Source: UMGS1590 sp963558655 (GTDB lineage: Bacteria; Bacillota; Peptococcia; Peptococcales; Peptococcaceae). From it: DNA of 64,000 bases. Both the position numbers and the translations under genes were made by a program. The notes under the pieces are model-generated. The model did no database searches. It saw nothing but the letters and a program-made list of their open reading frames with translations, and was not told the origin of the DNA. Shown in pieces: positions 41,945-50,598 of the stretch. The stretch is taken from positions 62,001-126,000 of the forward strand of contig CAUWHJ010000001.1 of NCBI GenBank assembly GCA_963558655.1. The letters are read 5' to 3'. Every line of letters begins with the position of its first letter. The stretch's first letter is position 1.

Positions 41945-42776
41945 TGAACGCATTGACCATTTCTGAAGTGAGTAAGACCTATCCGGGCTTTACGCTTGAC
42001 CACGTTTCTTTCACTGTGCCGCAGGGGGCGATTGTTGGGCTGATTGGCGAAAATGGCGCTGGAAAGTCGACAATTTTGAATGCTACATTGGGGCTGATTG
42101 CAAAAGAAAGCGGCACCATTAACATTCTTGGCAGTGAGTGTTTCGACAACGCCACCAAGGAGCAAGTTGGTGTGGTGTTTGATGGTTCGAATTATCCCGA
42201 TGTTCTTTCAGTATTCTGGCGAAAATTTACAAGAGCTGGGACAGAGCGTATTACGAGAAGCTGCTCGAGCGCTTTGGTCTGCCGAAGAACAAAGCGTTGA
42301 AAAAGTTTTCCAAGGGTATGAAAATGAAGTTTGCCATCACGGCGGCGCTCAGTCATCATCCAAAGCTGTTGGTGCTTGACGAAGCCACAAGCGGGTTAGA
42401 TCCGGTGGTGCGTGATGATATTCTGGATATATTGCTTGATTTCGTGCAGGAGGAAGATCACAGCGTGTTGGTGAGCAGCCACATTACGTCGGACCTTGAG
42501 AAGATTGCCGATTACATCGTTTTTCTGCACGAGGGCAAGATTGCTTTCATGAAACCGAAGGACGAACTGGTAGAAAATTACGGGATTTTGCAATGTGGTG
42601 CAGCGCAGTTTGATGCGTTGGATAAGGACGATATTCTTCGTTTCCGCCGCATGGATTACGAATGGCAGGTGCTTGTGACTGACCGTGCCGCCTGCGAACG
42701 CAAATATCCGAAGGCGATGATCACGCCTGCCACTATTGATGAGATTATGTTGATGTTTGTGAAGGGAGAGAAATAA
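41941..42776 (+). pseudogene. ABC transporter ATP-binding protein, frameshifted
   Basis: The first part (to about 42210) has Walker A GENGAGKST and reads DGSNYPDVLS; thereafter that frame gives WRKFTRAG... and stops at 42300. From about 42213 the homologous protein continues in the next frame: LAKIYKSWDRAYYEKLLERF, LPKNKALKKFSKGMKMKF, Walker B LLVLDEATSGLDP. One base is missing near 42211-42216. Either a true mutation, giving two truncated halves, or a sequence error. GntR-YtrA-type ATPase by length and context; permease follows. Confidence 0.85.
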
Positions 42777-42777
42777 C

Positions 42778-43392
42778 ATGAAAGGGCTGCTTTTGAAAGA
42801 TTTTTACCTTGTGCGTGCCGCATTGGTGATTATCCTTGTAACCTATGCGGTGATTGGCGTTGGTATGTCGATTATTGTTGACCCGTGGGTGACGGTGGTC
42901 ATCGGTGCGGTGATGTTTGGCATTATGAGTGCCAGCACCATCACCATGGACAAGCAATACGGTTGGCGCAAGCTGGCGGCGACGCTGCCTGTTTCTAAAG
43001 AAACGTCTGTCGATGGCAAGTATCTGCTCTATTTGATGTTTAGCGTGCTTGGGTTCGTTGTCGGCGTGGGCATCAGTCTTGTCATTTGTGCGGTGAAGCC
43101 GGAATTGATGCCGTCTGGCGAGACCATTCGTCTCTATCTTTCAGTTGCTGCGGCGATGGCGTTTTTCTCCGGTGGCGTGATGATTCCGGGCAATTTCCTG
43201 CTCAGCGCTGAAAAAGCCATGATTACCCTCATCATTGCCTATCCACTGATTACGGGTATTTTTGTGGCAGTGTCACGTCTTACCGAAGATGTTATGCTTA
43301 CCTGCAATATTACTATGGCAATCGGTGTGGCGGTGTTTGCCATCAGTTGGCTGGTGGGACGCAAGGTGATTGCAGCACGCGATATTCAATAA
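42778..43392 (+). CDS. ABC-2 type permease of the GntR operon
   Basis: The 204-residue protein begins MKGLLLKDFYLVRAAL and has about six spans, typical of small ABC-2 permeases (YtrC/D-like). It starts 2 bases after the ATPase stop (AGGGAGAGAAATAAC upstream). It would be the membrane partner of the frameshifted ATPase; if that gene is dead, the transporter may be non-functional. Terminator follows. Confidence 0.8.
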   Translation: MKGLLLKDFYLVRAALVIILVTYAVIGVGMSIIVDPWVTVVIGAVMFGIMSASTITMDKQYGWRKLAATLPVSKETSVDGKYLLYLMFSVLGFVVGVGISLVICAVKPELMPSGETIRLYLSVAAAMAFFSGGVMIPGNFLLSAEKAMITLIIAYPLITGIFVAVSRLTEDVMLTCNITMAIGVAVFAISWLVGRKVIAARDIQ

Positions 43393-43406
43393 ATAGCGAC
43401 AAACAA

Positions 43407-43449
43407 AAAGCGCCCCTTCATCGTTCTAAGCGATGAAGGGGCGCTTTGC
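43407..43449. terminator. Bidirectional intrinsic terminator
   Basis: A 17-bp perfect stem (AAAGCGCCCCTTCATCG) with 7-base loop separates the convergent permease and arsR genes. Confidence 0.9.
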
Positions 43450-43461
43450 TATGAGATGATG

Positions 43462-43836
43462 TCAACCCATGTTGTTGGGGCAGGCGATTTCCACCATTTG
43501 TTCGATGACATGGTGCAGCATTTGGGCACGGGCGTTATCAGCGGCGCGATAGTACACTTCTTTGCCTTCGCGGCGACTGGTGATGAGCTGGGCACCTTTC
43601 AGCTGTTTGAGATGGTGGCTGACCGCTGGACTGGACATACCCACCAAGGCAGAGAGATTGATAACACATTCTTCGCAGTGGCACAAAAGCCAGAAAATGC
43701 GGATGCGGTTGCCATCGCCAAGTTGCTTAAAAATATCAGCGACGGTTTGAAAATCGTTGGTGCTGGGCATGCGTTCGATCACATAACCAGGAAATTGCCC
43801 GTGGTCGTGGGGCAATTTGAGATTGCTATCGGTCAT
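43462..43836 (-). CDS. ArsR/SmtB-family metal-responsive repressor
   Basis: The 124-residue protein has the ArsR winged helix (VADIFKQLGDGNRIRIFWLL, VGMSSPAVSHHLKQLK, GKEVYYRAADNARAQML) and a Cys-rich metal box CHCEECV at the alpha3 region, like the ELCVCD site of ArsR/CadC. It lies divergently from the HMA and P-type ATPase genes and probably represses them, releasing on Zn, Cd or similar ions. GGAGGAGTG precedes the start. Confidence 0.9.
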   Translation of the reverse strand: MTDSNLKLPHDHGQFPGYVIERMPSTNDFQTVADIFKQLGDGNRIRIFWLLCHCEECVINLSALVGMSSPAVSHHLKQLKGAQLITSRREGKEVYYRAADNARAQMLHHVIEQMVEIACPNNMG

Positions 43837-43977
43837 GAGACACTCCTCCTTAACATTTATTTTAGCATATCCCTCGCCTAGGGAAAAGACGCGATTGCGT
43901 CAGGATGGCGATGTGTTGTGGCGGCAACGTTTTTGGACAGAAAATGCGAAAGGACGTTAGAATGGTGCGGAAAATGC

Positions 43978-44006
43978 TTGACGCAATGAAAGAAAAGGCG
44001 TATGAT
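43978..44006 (+). promoter_or_regulatory. Promoter of the metal-efflux operon
   Basis: TTGACG (43978-43983), 17-base spacer, TATGAT (44001-44006); AACAA...TTGTT repeats follow and may be the ArsR site. Confidence 0.75.
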
Positions 44007-44061
44007 GGGCTTAACAAATAAAAGATTGTTTAATCGTTGAGCTGAAAGGAGTTTGTTACTC

Positions 44062-44283
44062 ATGAAGAAAACCTATAAAATTGATGTTGATTGCGCCAAC
44101 TGCGCCAATAAGATGGAAGATGCAGCAAAGAAAACACCGGGGGTTAAAGATGCAACGGTGAATTTCATGACCTTGAAGATGATTGTGGAATTCGAAGAAG
44201 GCCAGGACCCAAAGGCTGTGATGCCGGTTGTGCGTGAAAATTGCAAGAAGGTGGAAGACGCCTGCGAGGTGTTCCTGAAATAA
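44062..44283 (+). CDS. Stand-alone heavy-metal-associated (HMA) domain protein
   Basis: The 73-residue ferredoxin-like HMA protein has a CxxC (Cys11, Cys14 in DCANCANKMEDA). It would carry a soft metal or its thiolate to the P-type ATPase encoded next. The start is an ATG after GAAAGGAG. Fusion to the ATPase is the usual arrangement; here it is separate. The Cys near the C-terminus (ENCKKVEDACEVF) is unusual. Confidence 0.88.
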   Translation: MKKTYKIDVDCANCANKMEDAAKKTPGVKDATVNFMTLKMIVEFEEGQDPKAVMPVVRENCKKVEDACEVFLK

Positions 44284-44289
44284 ACGGCG

Positions 44290-44323
44290 GCACCTGTCGG
44301 CGCAGGCTGGCAGGTGCTTTTTT
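44290..44323 (+). terminator. Hairpin between HMA and ATPase genes (attenuator-like)
   Basis: GCACCTG pairs with CAGGTGC around a 14-base internal region, followed by TTTTTT. It could let excess HMA protein be made over ATPase. Confidence 0.7.
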
Positions 44324-44332
44324 ACAAACTTA

Positions 44333-44354
44333 CAATTAAAAATATGTTTAATTG
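44333..44354. promoter_or_regulatory. Inverted repeat upstream of the P-type ATPase
   Basis: CAATTAAA (44333-44340) and its complement TTTAATTG (44347-44354) flank AATATG; possible second ArsR-type operator controlling the ATPase separately. Confidence 0.5.
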
Positions 44355-44371
44355 GAAGTGTGGAGGATCAG

Positions 44372-46258
44372 ATGAATAAGAAACAAAAGAAGATGCTGGT
44401 GCGTATTATTGTGGCGCTTTTGCTGTTGATCGGTTTGCATTTTGTACCGGTTGAAGGAGCGTTGCGCTTTGTTTGCTACATGGTGCCGTATCTTGTGGTT
44501 GGCTATGATATTTTGCTGAAAGCGGCGAAAGGCGTCAAAAATCGCCAGATGTTTGACGAATGTTTCTTAATGGCAGTGGCGACGGTGGGCGCTGTGGCGT
44601 TGGCGCTGTATTCGGGCAGTGGCGACTATACGGAAGCTGTAGCGGTGATGTTGTTTTATCAGGTGGGCGAGCTGTTTCAGAGTGTGGCGGTGGGTAAGAG
44701 CCGCCGCAATATTTCTGAGTTGATGGATATTAGTCCGGATTATGCCAATATTGAAGTGGAGGGCCGCTTGGAGCAGGTGGACCCGGATGAAGTGGAAATT
44801 GGCAGCATCATTGTGGTGCAGCCTGGTGAAAAGGTACCGCTTGACGGCGTGGTGCTGGAAGGTTCGTCAAGCCTTGATACAAGTGCGCTCACCGGCGAGA
44901 GTGTACCGCGCGATATTGCCGCAGGTGAAACGGTCATCAGTGGCTGCATTAACATGACAGGTGTGCTCAAGGTGCGTACCACGAAAGAATTTGGCGAATC
45001 GACCGTTTCTAAGATTCTTGAATTGGTGGAAAACGCCAGCTCGCGCAAGTCGAAGTCGGAGAATTTCATTTCCAAGTTTGCACGCGTGTACACACCGGCG
45101 GTGTGTTATGCGGCCCTGGCGTTGGCTTTTTTACCACCATTGGTGCAGTTCTTTTTTATGGGTGGCACTGCCGATTGGGGCACATGGATTTATCGTGCGC
45201 TCACCTTCCTGGTCATTAGCTGTCCTTGCGCGCTGGTGATTTCGATTCCGCTGAGTTTCTTTGCCGGCATCGGTGGCGCTAGCAATGCGGGGGTGCTGGT
45301 GAAAGGTTCCAACTATCTGGAAACGTTGTCGAAGGTAAAAACGGTGGTGTTTGACAAAACCGGTACGCTTACCCGTGGTGTCTTCGAGGTGGTTGACATT
45401 CACCACAGCGACATGGCGCATGATGCCTTGCTTGATTTGGCTGCTCATGCTGAAAGTGCATCGTCGCATCCCATCAGTAAGAGTTTGCAACGTGCTTATG
45501 GCAAAGCGATCGACCGCACGCGTGTGACGGATATTCAGGAGATCAGTGGTGGTGGCGTGGTGGCCATGGTGGACGGTGTGCAGGTGGCTTGCGGGAACGA
45601 CAAGCTCATGGCGCAGTTGGGCGTGGAGGCGATTCCTTGCCACAGCATTGGCACCATTGTGCACGTGGCGGTAGATGGCCGCTATGCCGGTCACATTGTT
45701 GTTGCCGATGTGGAGAAGCCGCACGCCAAGGAAGCGATTGATGCTCTTAAAGCCGCCGGCGTGAAGAAAACGGTTATGCTCACCGGTGACCGCCAGAATG
45801 TTGCCGAGAAGGTCGCAGCGGCGCTTGGCGTGGACGAGGTACACAGTGAGCTGTTGCCTGCCGACAAGGTGAGCCAGGTGGAAGCGTTGCTTGCGGGCAA
45901 GGCAGAGAACGACAAGCTGGCGTTTGTGGGTGATGGCATCAATGATGCACCGGTATTGCGGCGGGCCGATGTGGGCATTGCCATGGGGGCAATGGGGTCT
46001 GATGCCGCCATTGAGGCAGCGGATATTGTGCTGATGGACGATGATCCGTTAAAAATTGCCAAGGCAATACGCATCAGCCGTAAAACGCTGCGTATTGTTT
46101 ATCAGAACATTGTCTTTGCCATCGGCATTAAGCTCATTTGTCTGGTGCTTGGCGCCGTGGGGCTTGCCAATATGTGGCTTGCCATTTTCGCCGATGTGGG
46201 CGTGATGGTGCTGGCGGTGCTCAATGCCATTCGCGCGCTTTTCGTGAAGAAACTCTGA
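44372..46258 (+). CDS. P1B-type heavy-metal-translocating ATPase (Zn/Cd/Pb type)
   Basis: The 628-residue protein has a CPC translocation motif (Cys284-Cys286 in ISCPCALVIS), phosphorylation DKTGT at Asp328, the SHPISKS motif and the GDGINDAPVLRRADVGIAMG hinge. No N-terminal HMA domain is present; that role falls to the separate gene upstream. ATG 44372 with TGGAGGATCAG is preferred. It would export Zn, Cd or Pb. Likely ArsR-controlled. Terminator follows. Confidence 0.95.
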   Translation: MNKKQKKMLVRIIVALLLLIGLHFVPVEGALRFVCYMVPYLVVGYDILLKAAKGVKNRQMFDECFLMAVATVGAVALALYSGSGDYTEAVAVMLFYQVGELFQSVAVGKSRRNISELMDISPDYANIEVEGRLEQVDPDEVEIGSIIVVQPGEKVPLDGVVLEGSSSLDTSALTGESVPRDIAAGETVISGCINMTGVLKVRTTKEFGESTVSKILELVENASSRKSKSENFISKFARVYTPAVCYAALALAFLPPLVQFFFMGGTADWGTWIYRALTFLVISCPCALVISIPLSFFAGIGGASNAGVLVKGSNYLETLSKVKTVVFDKTGTLTRGVFEVVDIHHSDMAHDALLDLAAHAESASSHPISKSLQRAYGKAIDRTRVTDIQEISGGGVVAMVDGVQVACGNDKLMAQLGVEAIPCHSIGTIVHVAVDGRYAGHIVVADVEKPHAKEAIDALKAAGVKKTVMLTGDRQNVAEKVAAALGVDEVHSELLPADKVSQVEALLAGKAENDKLAFVGDGINDAPVLRRADVGIAMGAMGSDAAIEAADIVLMDDDPLKIAKAIRISRKTLRIVYQNIVFAIGIKLICLVLGAVGLANMWLAIFADVGVMVLAVLNAIRALFVKKL

Positions 46259-46270
46259 GCCTTGTGTGAG

Positions 46271-46306
46271 AAATCCCTGTGTCGCTTAAGGACACAGGGA
46301 TTTTTT
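46271..46306 (+). terminator. Intrinsic terminator after the P-type ATPase
   Basis: AAATCCCTGTGTC and GACACAGGGATTT around 7 bases, with T-run. Confidence 0.85.
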
Positions 46307-46428
46307 GTATAAGCGATTGAAAAGCACTGCGTATTGGACGAATATTCTGAAAGAAAATGCGTTCCAGCTATTCTTTTTAGGAAATTGGGTGTATAATAGG
46401 TGAAAATAGGTTAGGGAGGTTGTTGATT

Positions 46429-46767
46429 ATGAAAATTGGAATTATTCGTTGCCGTATGACAGAGGACTATTGCCCTGGAACTTCGGATTTCAAAGCTGTT
46501 CGTGAACGCTCTGGCGTGTTCGCTGATGTGCCTGCGGACGAACCGATCGACATTATTGGGTTTAACAACTGCGGTGGTTGCCCGGGGAAAAAGGCCGTGT
46601 TGCGTGCCAGAGAATTGGTGAAACGTGGCGCTGATACCATCGTTTTTGCCAGCTGCATTCAAAAGGGAAATCCTATTGGCTATCCTTGCCCATTTGCTAA
46701 AAAGATGAAGGAGATCATTGCGGCTGATCAGAAAGACGCTGTACAATTCTTGGATTGGACACACTGA
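46429..46767 (+). CDS. CGGC-domain protein
   Basis: The 112-residue protein has the CGGC signature (NNCGGCPGKKAVLRARELV) followed by ASCIQKGNPIGYPCPFAK, both characteristic of the CGGC (DUF1847-type) domain family. The family is thought to bind metal or thiolate through Cys and is common in anaerobes; no specific reaction is known. Start at ATG 46429 after GGGAGGTTG. A TATAAT at 46392-46397 may be its -10. Confidence 0.85.
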   Translation: MKIGIIRCRMTEDYCPGTSDFKAVRERSGVFADVPADEPIDIIGFNNCGGCPGKKAVLRARELVKRGADTIVFASCIQKGNPIGYPCPFAKKMKEIIAADQKDAVQFLDWTH

Positions 46768-46791
46768 TGTCGCTCGTTTTTCAGACACAAC

Positions 46792-46838
46792 AAAGAGCAG
46801 CAGCCTTGCCTGTACGCCGTGCAAGGTTGCTGCTCTTT
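46792..46838. terminator. Bidirectional intrinsic terminator
   Basis: An 18-base stem (AAAGAGCAGCAGCCTTGC) with a loop of ~11 bases; between convergent CGGC and GNAT genes. Confidence 0.85.
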
Positions 46839-46902
46839 TGCTGTTATGATAAAGACTTTTCAAAAAAGATGTGGCCGTCTGCCTGAAGAACACCGTTGAT
46901 TT

Positions 46903-47367
46903 TTATGGAAGAAATGCCCACCGCTTAAAGCCAACGTGTTTGAAGAGCAGCACAGCCGGCAGATTTTGGCTGCCACATTCGCTGCGTAGCACACGGCAGC
47001 CATGTTCGCGTGCCCATTCCTCGGCAAAGGCGATAAGGCTGCGTGCCACACCGGTGCGGTAGGCACGTGGACGCACGTTAATCATGTGAATCACTGCCAC
47101 GGCGTTATCGTCCGCTTGGGTGTGCCAATCCAGGTTGGCAAATTCCGGCGGCTGTGTTTTGTCGAGCACAATATGCCCCAGGTTGTCGCCGTCTTCCTCC
47201 CGAATGAAGAGGGCGCCCTCGTTGATAGCTTGTGTCATGCCTTCGAGCGTAGGAAAAATGCCGCGCTGAGAAATGGTGTAGGCTTCGAACTTTTTCTGAT
47301 GCTGGAAATGCTCGTCAAACAATTCGTCGATCTGAGGTAGATCGTCAAGTGTCCCCTTTCTAATCAT
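46903..47367 (-). CDS. GNAT family acetyltransferase
   Basis: The 154-residue protein has GNAT features: IRKGTLDDLPQIDELFDEHF at the start, MINVRPRAYRTGVARSLIAF with the R-x-x-G-x-A acetyl-CoA loop, and CRVLRSECGSQNLPAVLLF near the end. ATG 47367 after GGGGGTCATC is preferred over an upstream open frame. Substrate unknown. Single gene. Confidence 0.85.
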   Translation of the reverse strand: MIRKGTLDDLPQIDELFDEHFQHQKKFEAYTISQRGIFPTLEGMTQAINEGALFIREEDGDNLGHIVLDKTQPPEFANLDWHTQADDNAVAVIHMINVRPRAYRTGVARSLIAFAEEWAREHGCRVLRSECGSQNLPAVLLFKHVGFKRWAFLP

Positions 47368-47440
47368 AAGATGACCCCCTGTTTTTATGATACTTATTAT
47401 TTTATCATATATGCACGCTGAAACATAGGGGCAGACAACA

Positions 47441-47472
47441 AAAGACACGCCGTGGTGTGCGGCGTGTTTTTT
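47441..47472 (-). terminator. Intrinsic terminator of the two-component/ABC operon
   Basis: On the minus strand AACACGCCG pairs with the downstream CGGCGTGTC (one G-U pair) around a 7-base loop; a TTTT tract follows. Confidence 0.75.
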
Positions 47473-47474
47473 GG

Positions 47475-48407
47475 TTAAAGGGGTTTCAGGGTAAGGCGGA
47501 AGCGTAGGAGCAGGTGCTCGCCTTCCGCTTCGGCGCTGGCGGTGAGGCTGCCCTGCATTTCTTCGGCAAGCGCACGGGCGACTGTCAGCCCCAAACCGGT
47601 GCTGCCCTGGTGGCGGGAATCGTCCGGCGTGTAGAACCGCTCGAAAAGGTGCGGCACATCGCTTAGCTGCAGGCTATCGCTGTCGTTGGTAAAACAGAGG
47701 CTCAGATGGTCGTCTGTGGTTTCCACGCTCAGCGCAAGGCGGCTTTTGGCGTAGCGACCGGCGTTTTGCAAGAGGTTTTGGAAGATACGCATGAGCGCAG
47801 CTTCATCGGCAAGCACCCACAGCGGATGTTCCGGCAATGCGGCGTCCACATCAAGATGCCGTTCTGCCAAAAGCTGATAGTTGCCCACCAGTGCTTCACG
47901 CAAGGCACGGCCGGCATCAACACGAGCAAGGTTGAGGTGCATATCGTCTGCCGACAGGCGTGAGTAGTCGTAGAACTGGCCGACAAGGTTTTTCATTGCT
48001 TCGGCTTTCTGCTCAAGCACAGCAATGGTTTCTGCCAGCTCAGCATCGTGTGCCACCTGCTCGCTCTGCGACTGCTTGAAGAGCTTGAGATAGCCGAGGA
48101 TGACGGTGAGCGGCGTGCGTAGGTCGTGGCTCACGGCTTCAATTTGCCGCTGGAAGGCACGCTCACGCTTTTCATAGGTTTGTCGTTCGCTTTGAATATC
48201 AGCAAGAAGGCCGTTCAAATCGTCCAAAAACGCCGCCAGCTCTGGATTAGGCAGTGGCAAATGGAGCATTTGATTTTGTGAAAGGTCACGGCGAATGAGC
48301 GCAAGTTCTTCGCGCGTTTCGCGTAGGGCGCGTGTGAGCGTGAGATAGCGGTAGGCAAAATAAGTGCCTGCCGCAAGAAGAACAAGAATGATGATGGTTG
48401 TGAGCAT
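47475..48407 (-). CDS. Sensor histidine kinase
   Basis: The 310-residue kinase has one N-terminal span (residues ~3-20), a short linker and HisKA with phospho-His94 in VSHDLRTPLT, an N box LLQNAGRYAK and a G2 box GSTGLGLTVARA. No extracellular sensor domain is present, as in intramembrane-sensing kinases tied to ABC transporters. It is the last gene of an operon with the OmpR-type regulator, an ABC transporter and small proteins. Its partner is the regulator at 51670-52353. Confidence 0.9.
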   Translation of the reverse strand: MLTTIIILVLLAAGTYFAYRYLTLTRALRETREELALIRRDLSQNQMLHLPLPNPELAAFLDDLNGLLADIQSERQTYEKRERAFQRQIEAVSHDLRTPLTVILGYLKLFKQSQSEQVAHDAELAETIAVLEQKAEAMKNLVGQFYDYSRLSADDMHLNLARVDAGRALREALVGNYQLLAERHLDVDAALPEHPLWVLADEAALMRIFQNLLQNAGRYAKSRLALSVETTDDHLSLCFTNDSDSLQLSDVPHLFERFYTPDDSRHQGSTGLGLTVARALAEEMQGSLTASAEAEGEHLLLRFRLTLKPL

Positions 48408-48478
48408 GGTGCTTCCTCCTCGGCTTTTGGGCGTGCGTTTTTTTCAGTGTACCACGCACAGCCGGTGAAAGACAAGAA

Positions 48479-49228
48479 TCAAAGGTCTTTTCTCCGTAAG
48501 GTTAAAAGCCCCAGCACAGTAAAGATGAGAATGCCGCAAACACCGCTTACGAGTGCGCGTTCAAAGATGTCTGGATTTTCCCACCAACGTTCGATGACGG
48601 TGGAGGTGAAGAAATTATCCGGCATCCAGGAAGCGATGTTGGCAAGCAGATCAAATTTCATGCCCAGGTAGTGGAAAACCATAGGGATGAGATTCCAAAT
48701 GATGAGCCAAAGCATCACGCTGGTCATTTCTCGTTGGAAGAGAGAAAGCAGCACAATGGCGGAGATGAGGCCGGCGACTGCCAAAAGGTAGACATAGAGG
48801 CTTGAGGAGAAAAAGTCACCGAGGGTCCAGGTGGTGGTGTGGGCAAGCAACAGTTCTGCGCTGGCGACCCACACGGCGAGCACGACCAACATGATGATGG
48901 TGGCAGCAATCAGAGCAACGATGCACTGGCTGATAAAGATTTGTGTGCGGCTGGCGCCGTAGGCGACGGTGTTTTTGAGGTTGCCGTTTTTGCAGGGTGG
49001 TTCGTAGAGAATAAAGGCAACAATCGCGCCCATGATGATATAGAGAAACGGCTCGGAGATGTTGAAAGAATAGCTAAAGGACGTTTGCCCATAATAGCTG
49101 GCACCACCGCCAAAGAAATGCAGCACGAGGTTGATGGCTACAATGCCTGCCGAAAGAAGGACGGTGAGGATGTAGACAGGGCGAGTATGGGTGATGCGGT
49201 AGAGTTCGGATTGAATGTAGTTGAGCAT
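48479..49228 (-). CDS. ABC-2 permease subunit 2
   Basis: The 249-residue protein begins MLNYIQSELYRITHTRPVYIL and has about six spans. Its N-terminus matches the companion permease (MLNYIKSELYR), showing a tandem duplicate pair of lantibiotic-immunity-type permeases (LanE/LanG-like). Start after AAAGGAGTTCC. It ends 71 bases before the kinase gene. Confidence 0.85.
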   Translation of the reverse strand: MLNYIQSELYRITHTRPVYILTVLLSAGIVAINLVLHFFGGGASYYGQTSFSYSFNISEPFLYIIMGAIVAFILYEPPCKNGNLKNTVAYGASRTQIFISQCIVALIAATIIMLVVLAVWVASAELLLAHTTTWTLGDFFSSSLYVYLLAVAGLISAIVLLSLFQREMTSVMLWLIIWNLIPMVFHYLGMKFDLLANIASWMPDNFFTSTVIERWWENPDIFERALVSGVCGILIFTVLGLLTLRRKDL

Positions 49229-49248
49229 GGTGGAACTCCTTTCGGATG

Positions 49249-49425
49249 TTATTGTGTCACCAGATAGAAAACAAAGGTGAACACATAGACACTAAAGGTG
49301 AGATAGAGCACGCCCTTGTGATGGCGGATGCCTTGAACGCCTTCTGACAACAGCGCGTGTGCTGCTGTCAGAAGAAAACAAGCAAGGGCGATGATGGCGA
49401 CAAGAAAAGCAGCTTGAGCAATCAT
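49249..49425 (-). CDS. Small two-span membrane protein between permeases
   Basis: The 58-residue product (MIAQAAFLVAIIALACFLLT start) has two hydrophobic segments (~2-25 and ~38-57) separated by a basic loop (GIRHHKG). It fills the gap between the two permease genes (49229-49440), with AGGTG 5 bases before the ATG. No family recognised. Its position in a tightly packed operon supports translation. Confidence 0.5.
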   Translation of the reverse strand: MIAQAAFLVAIIALACFLLTAAHALLSEGVQGIRHHKGVLYLTFSVYVFTFVFYLVTQ

Positions 49426-49440
49426 GGTGCACCTACTTTC

Positions 49441-50283
49441 TTAGAGGTCGCGGCGGCGCAAGGTGAGCCAGCCGAGAACGGAGAAGAGAGCAGTGCCAAC
49501 AGCGCCGCTGATGAGGCATTTACGCAGACCTTCGGCGGTGTACCAAAGAAGGGTGCTGGTAGAGGCAGGATCAACGCTTGCGACGTTTAGGCTGACTGTG
49601 CCGCCCAGGGCTTCGCCGCTGGCAACGGTGGTGGTTGTGGTGGTGAGCACTTCCTGAAGGAAATGGTAGGGCATCCAGCCTGCGAGGTCGGCAAGAATGT
49701 CAAACCGCATCCCCAAGGTGTTGCAAATGGTTGGCACGAAACACCAGATGGCCGCCCAAGCCATGGCAACAAAGATGTCACGCTCGATGATTTCCATGAA
49801 AAAGATGATGGTGATGGCATTGGCACAGGCGATGAGATAAAGCGCCGGTACCTCAAGCAGCGCGTCTTTGATGTATGGAAAGCCGTCGCTGGTGAGCAGC
49901 AGTTCTGCGCTGGCGATCCAAACAGCGAGAAGAACGGCAAGAACGATGGTTGAAAAGAAGATGCTGACAAAGCATTTGCTAAAGAAAATCTGCACACGGC
50001 TTACGCCGAAAGCCACGGTGTTTTTCAAATCGCCGTATTTGCGGGCGTTGGTGTAGATGATGCCGGGAATGATGGCACCCATAATCATAAAGAACTGGGC
50101 GCAAGCGAGCCAGCCACCGTAGGACATACTGGTGAGGGCGTTGTCTGTCTCATAGACGCTCCAGTCGAAGAAGGCGAGAAAGCAGTTGAGCGCAAGCGGA
50201 ACAGCGCAGAGAAGGAGCGTGGTGACATAGATGCCGGGGCGATGCACGATGCGGTAAAGCTCAGATTTGATGTAGTTTAGCAT
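49441..50283 (-). CDS. ABC-2 permease subunit 1
   Basis: The 280-residue product begins MLNYIKSELYRIVHRPGIY and has about six spans, with a larger extracytoplasmic part near residues 210-245 (TTTTVASGEALGGTVSL). ATG 50283 with GGAAGTGTCC is preferred over a GTG nine bases upstream. It is a tandem relative of the permease at 48479-49228. Confidence 0.87.
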   Translation of the reverse strand: MLNYIKSELYRIVHRPGIYVTTLLLCAVPLALNCFLAFFDWSVYETDNALTSMSYGGWLACAQFFMIMGAIIPGIIYTNARKYGDLKNTVAFGVSRVQIFFSKCFVSIFFSTIVLAVLLAVWIASAELLLTSDGFPYIKDALLEVPALYLIACANAITIIFFMEIIERDIFVAMAWAAIWCFVPTICNTLGMRFDILADLAGWMPYHFLQEVLTTTTTTVASGEALGGTVSLNVASVDPASTSTLLWYTAEGLRKCLISGAVGTALFSVLGWLTLRRRDL

Positions 50284-50311
50284 GGTGGACACTTCCTTTT
50301 TTCGTGAGCGT

Positions 50312-50437
50312 TCAGTGGATGCTCAGGGAAATTTGGCAATCGCTGCCCTGAATCAGCGTGCGTACAGAAAATGCAGCAATAAAGAGTGCGGGAACGATGG
50401 TGAGCACGCCAATGGAATGAAAGAGTTTGTTGGTCAT
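50312..50437 (-). CDS. Small membrane protein, 41 residues
   Basis: The product is MTNKLFHSIGVLTIVPALFI plus 21 more residues with one span and a Cys; its ATG overlaps the 54-residue gene's stop (ATGA) and follows AAAGGAAAATC. No family recognised; too short for confidence beyond position and ribosome site. Confidence 0.5.
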   Translation of the reverse strand: MTNKLFHSIGVLTIVPALFIAAFSVRTLIQGSDCQISLSIH

Positions 50438-50598
50438 GATGAGATTTTCCTTTCTTTGTGGTCTTTGTGGGAATGGTGCAAAAGAATGATGCTGCCAACG
50501 AGGACAACGGCAGTGCTTAGAACGATGCGTAAAAGCACTGCCGCAGCGGCAGACACGCAGGCGCAAAGGGCAGCCAGAGGATTGGTGTGTGTTGTCAT
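50434..50598 (-). CDS. Small membrane protein, 54 residues, His-rich tail
   Basis: The product has one long hydrophobic span (~8-41, with CAC and SAAAAVLLRIV) and a basic His-rich tail (HHSHKDHKERKISS). Its ATG overlaps the ATPase stop (ATGA) with GAGGTG upstream, and its own stop overlaps the 41-residue gene, a chain that strongly suggests translational coupling. Function unknown. Confidence 0.55.
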   Translation of the reverse strand: MTTHTNPLAALCACVSAAAAVLLRIVLSTAVVLVGSIILLHHSHKDHKERKISS

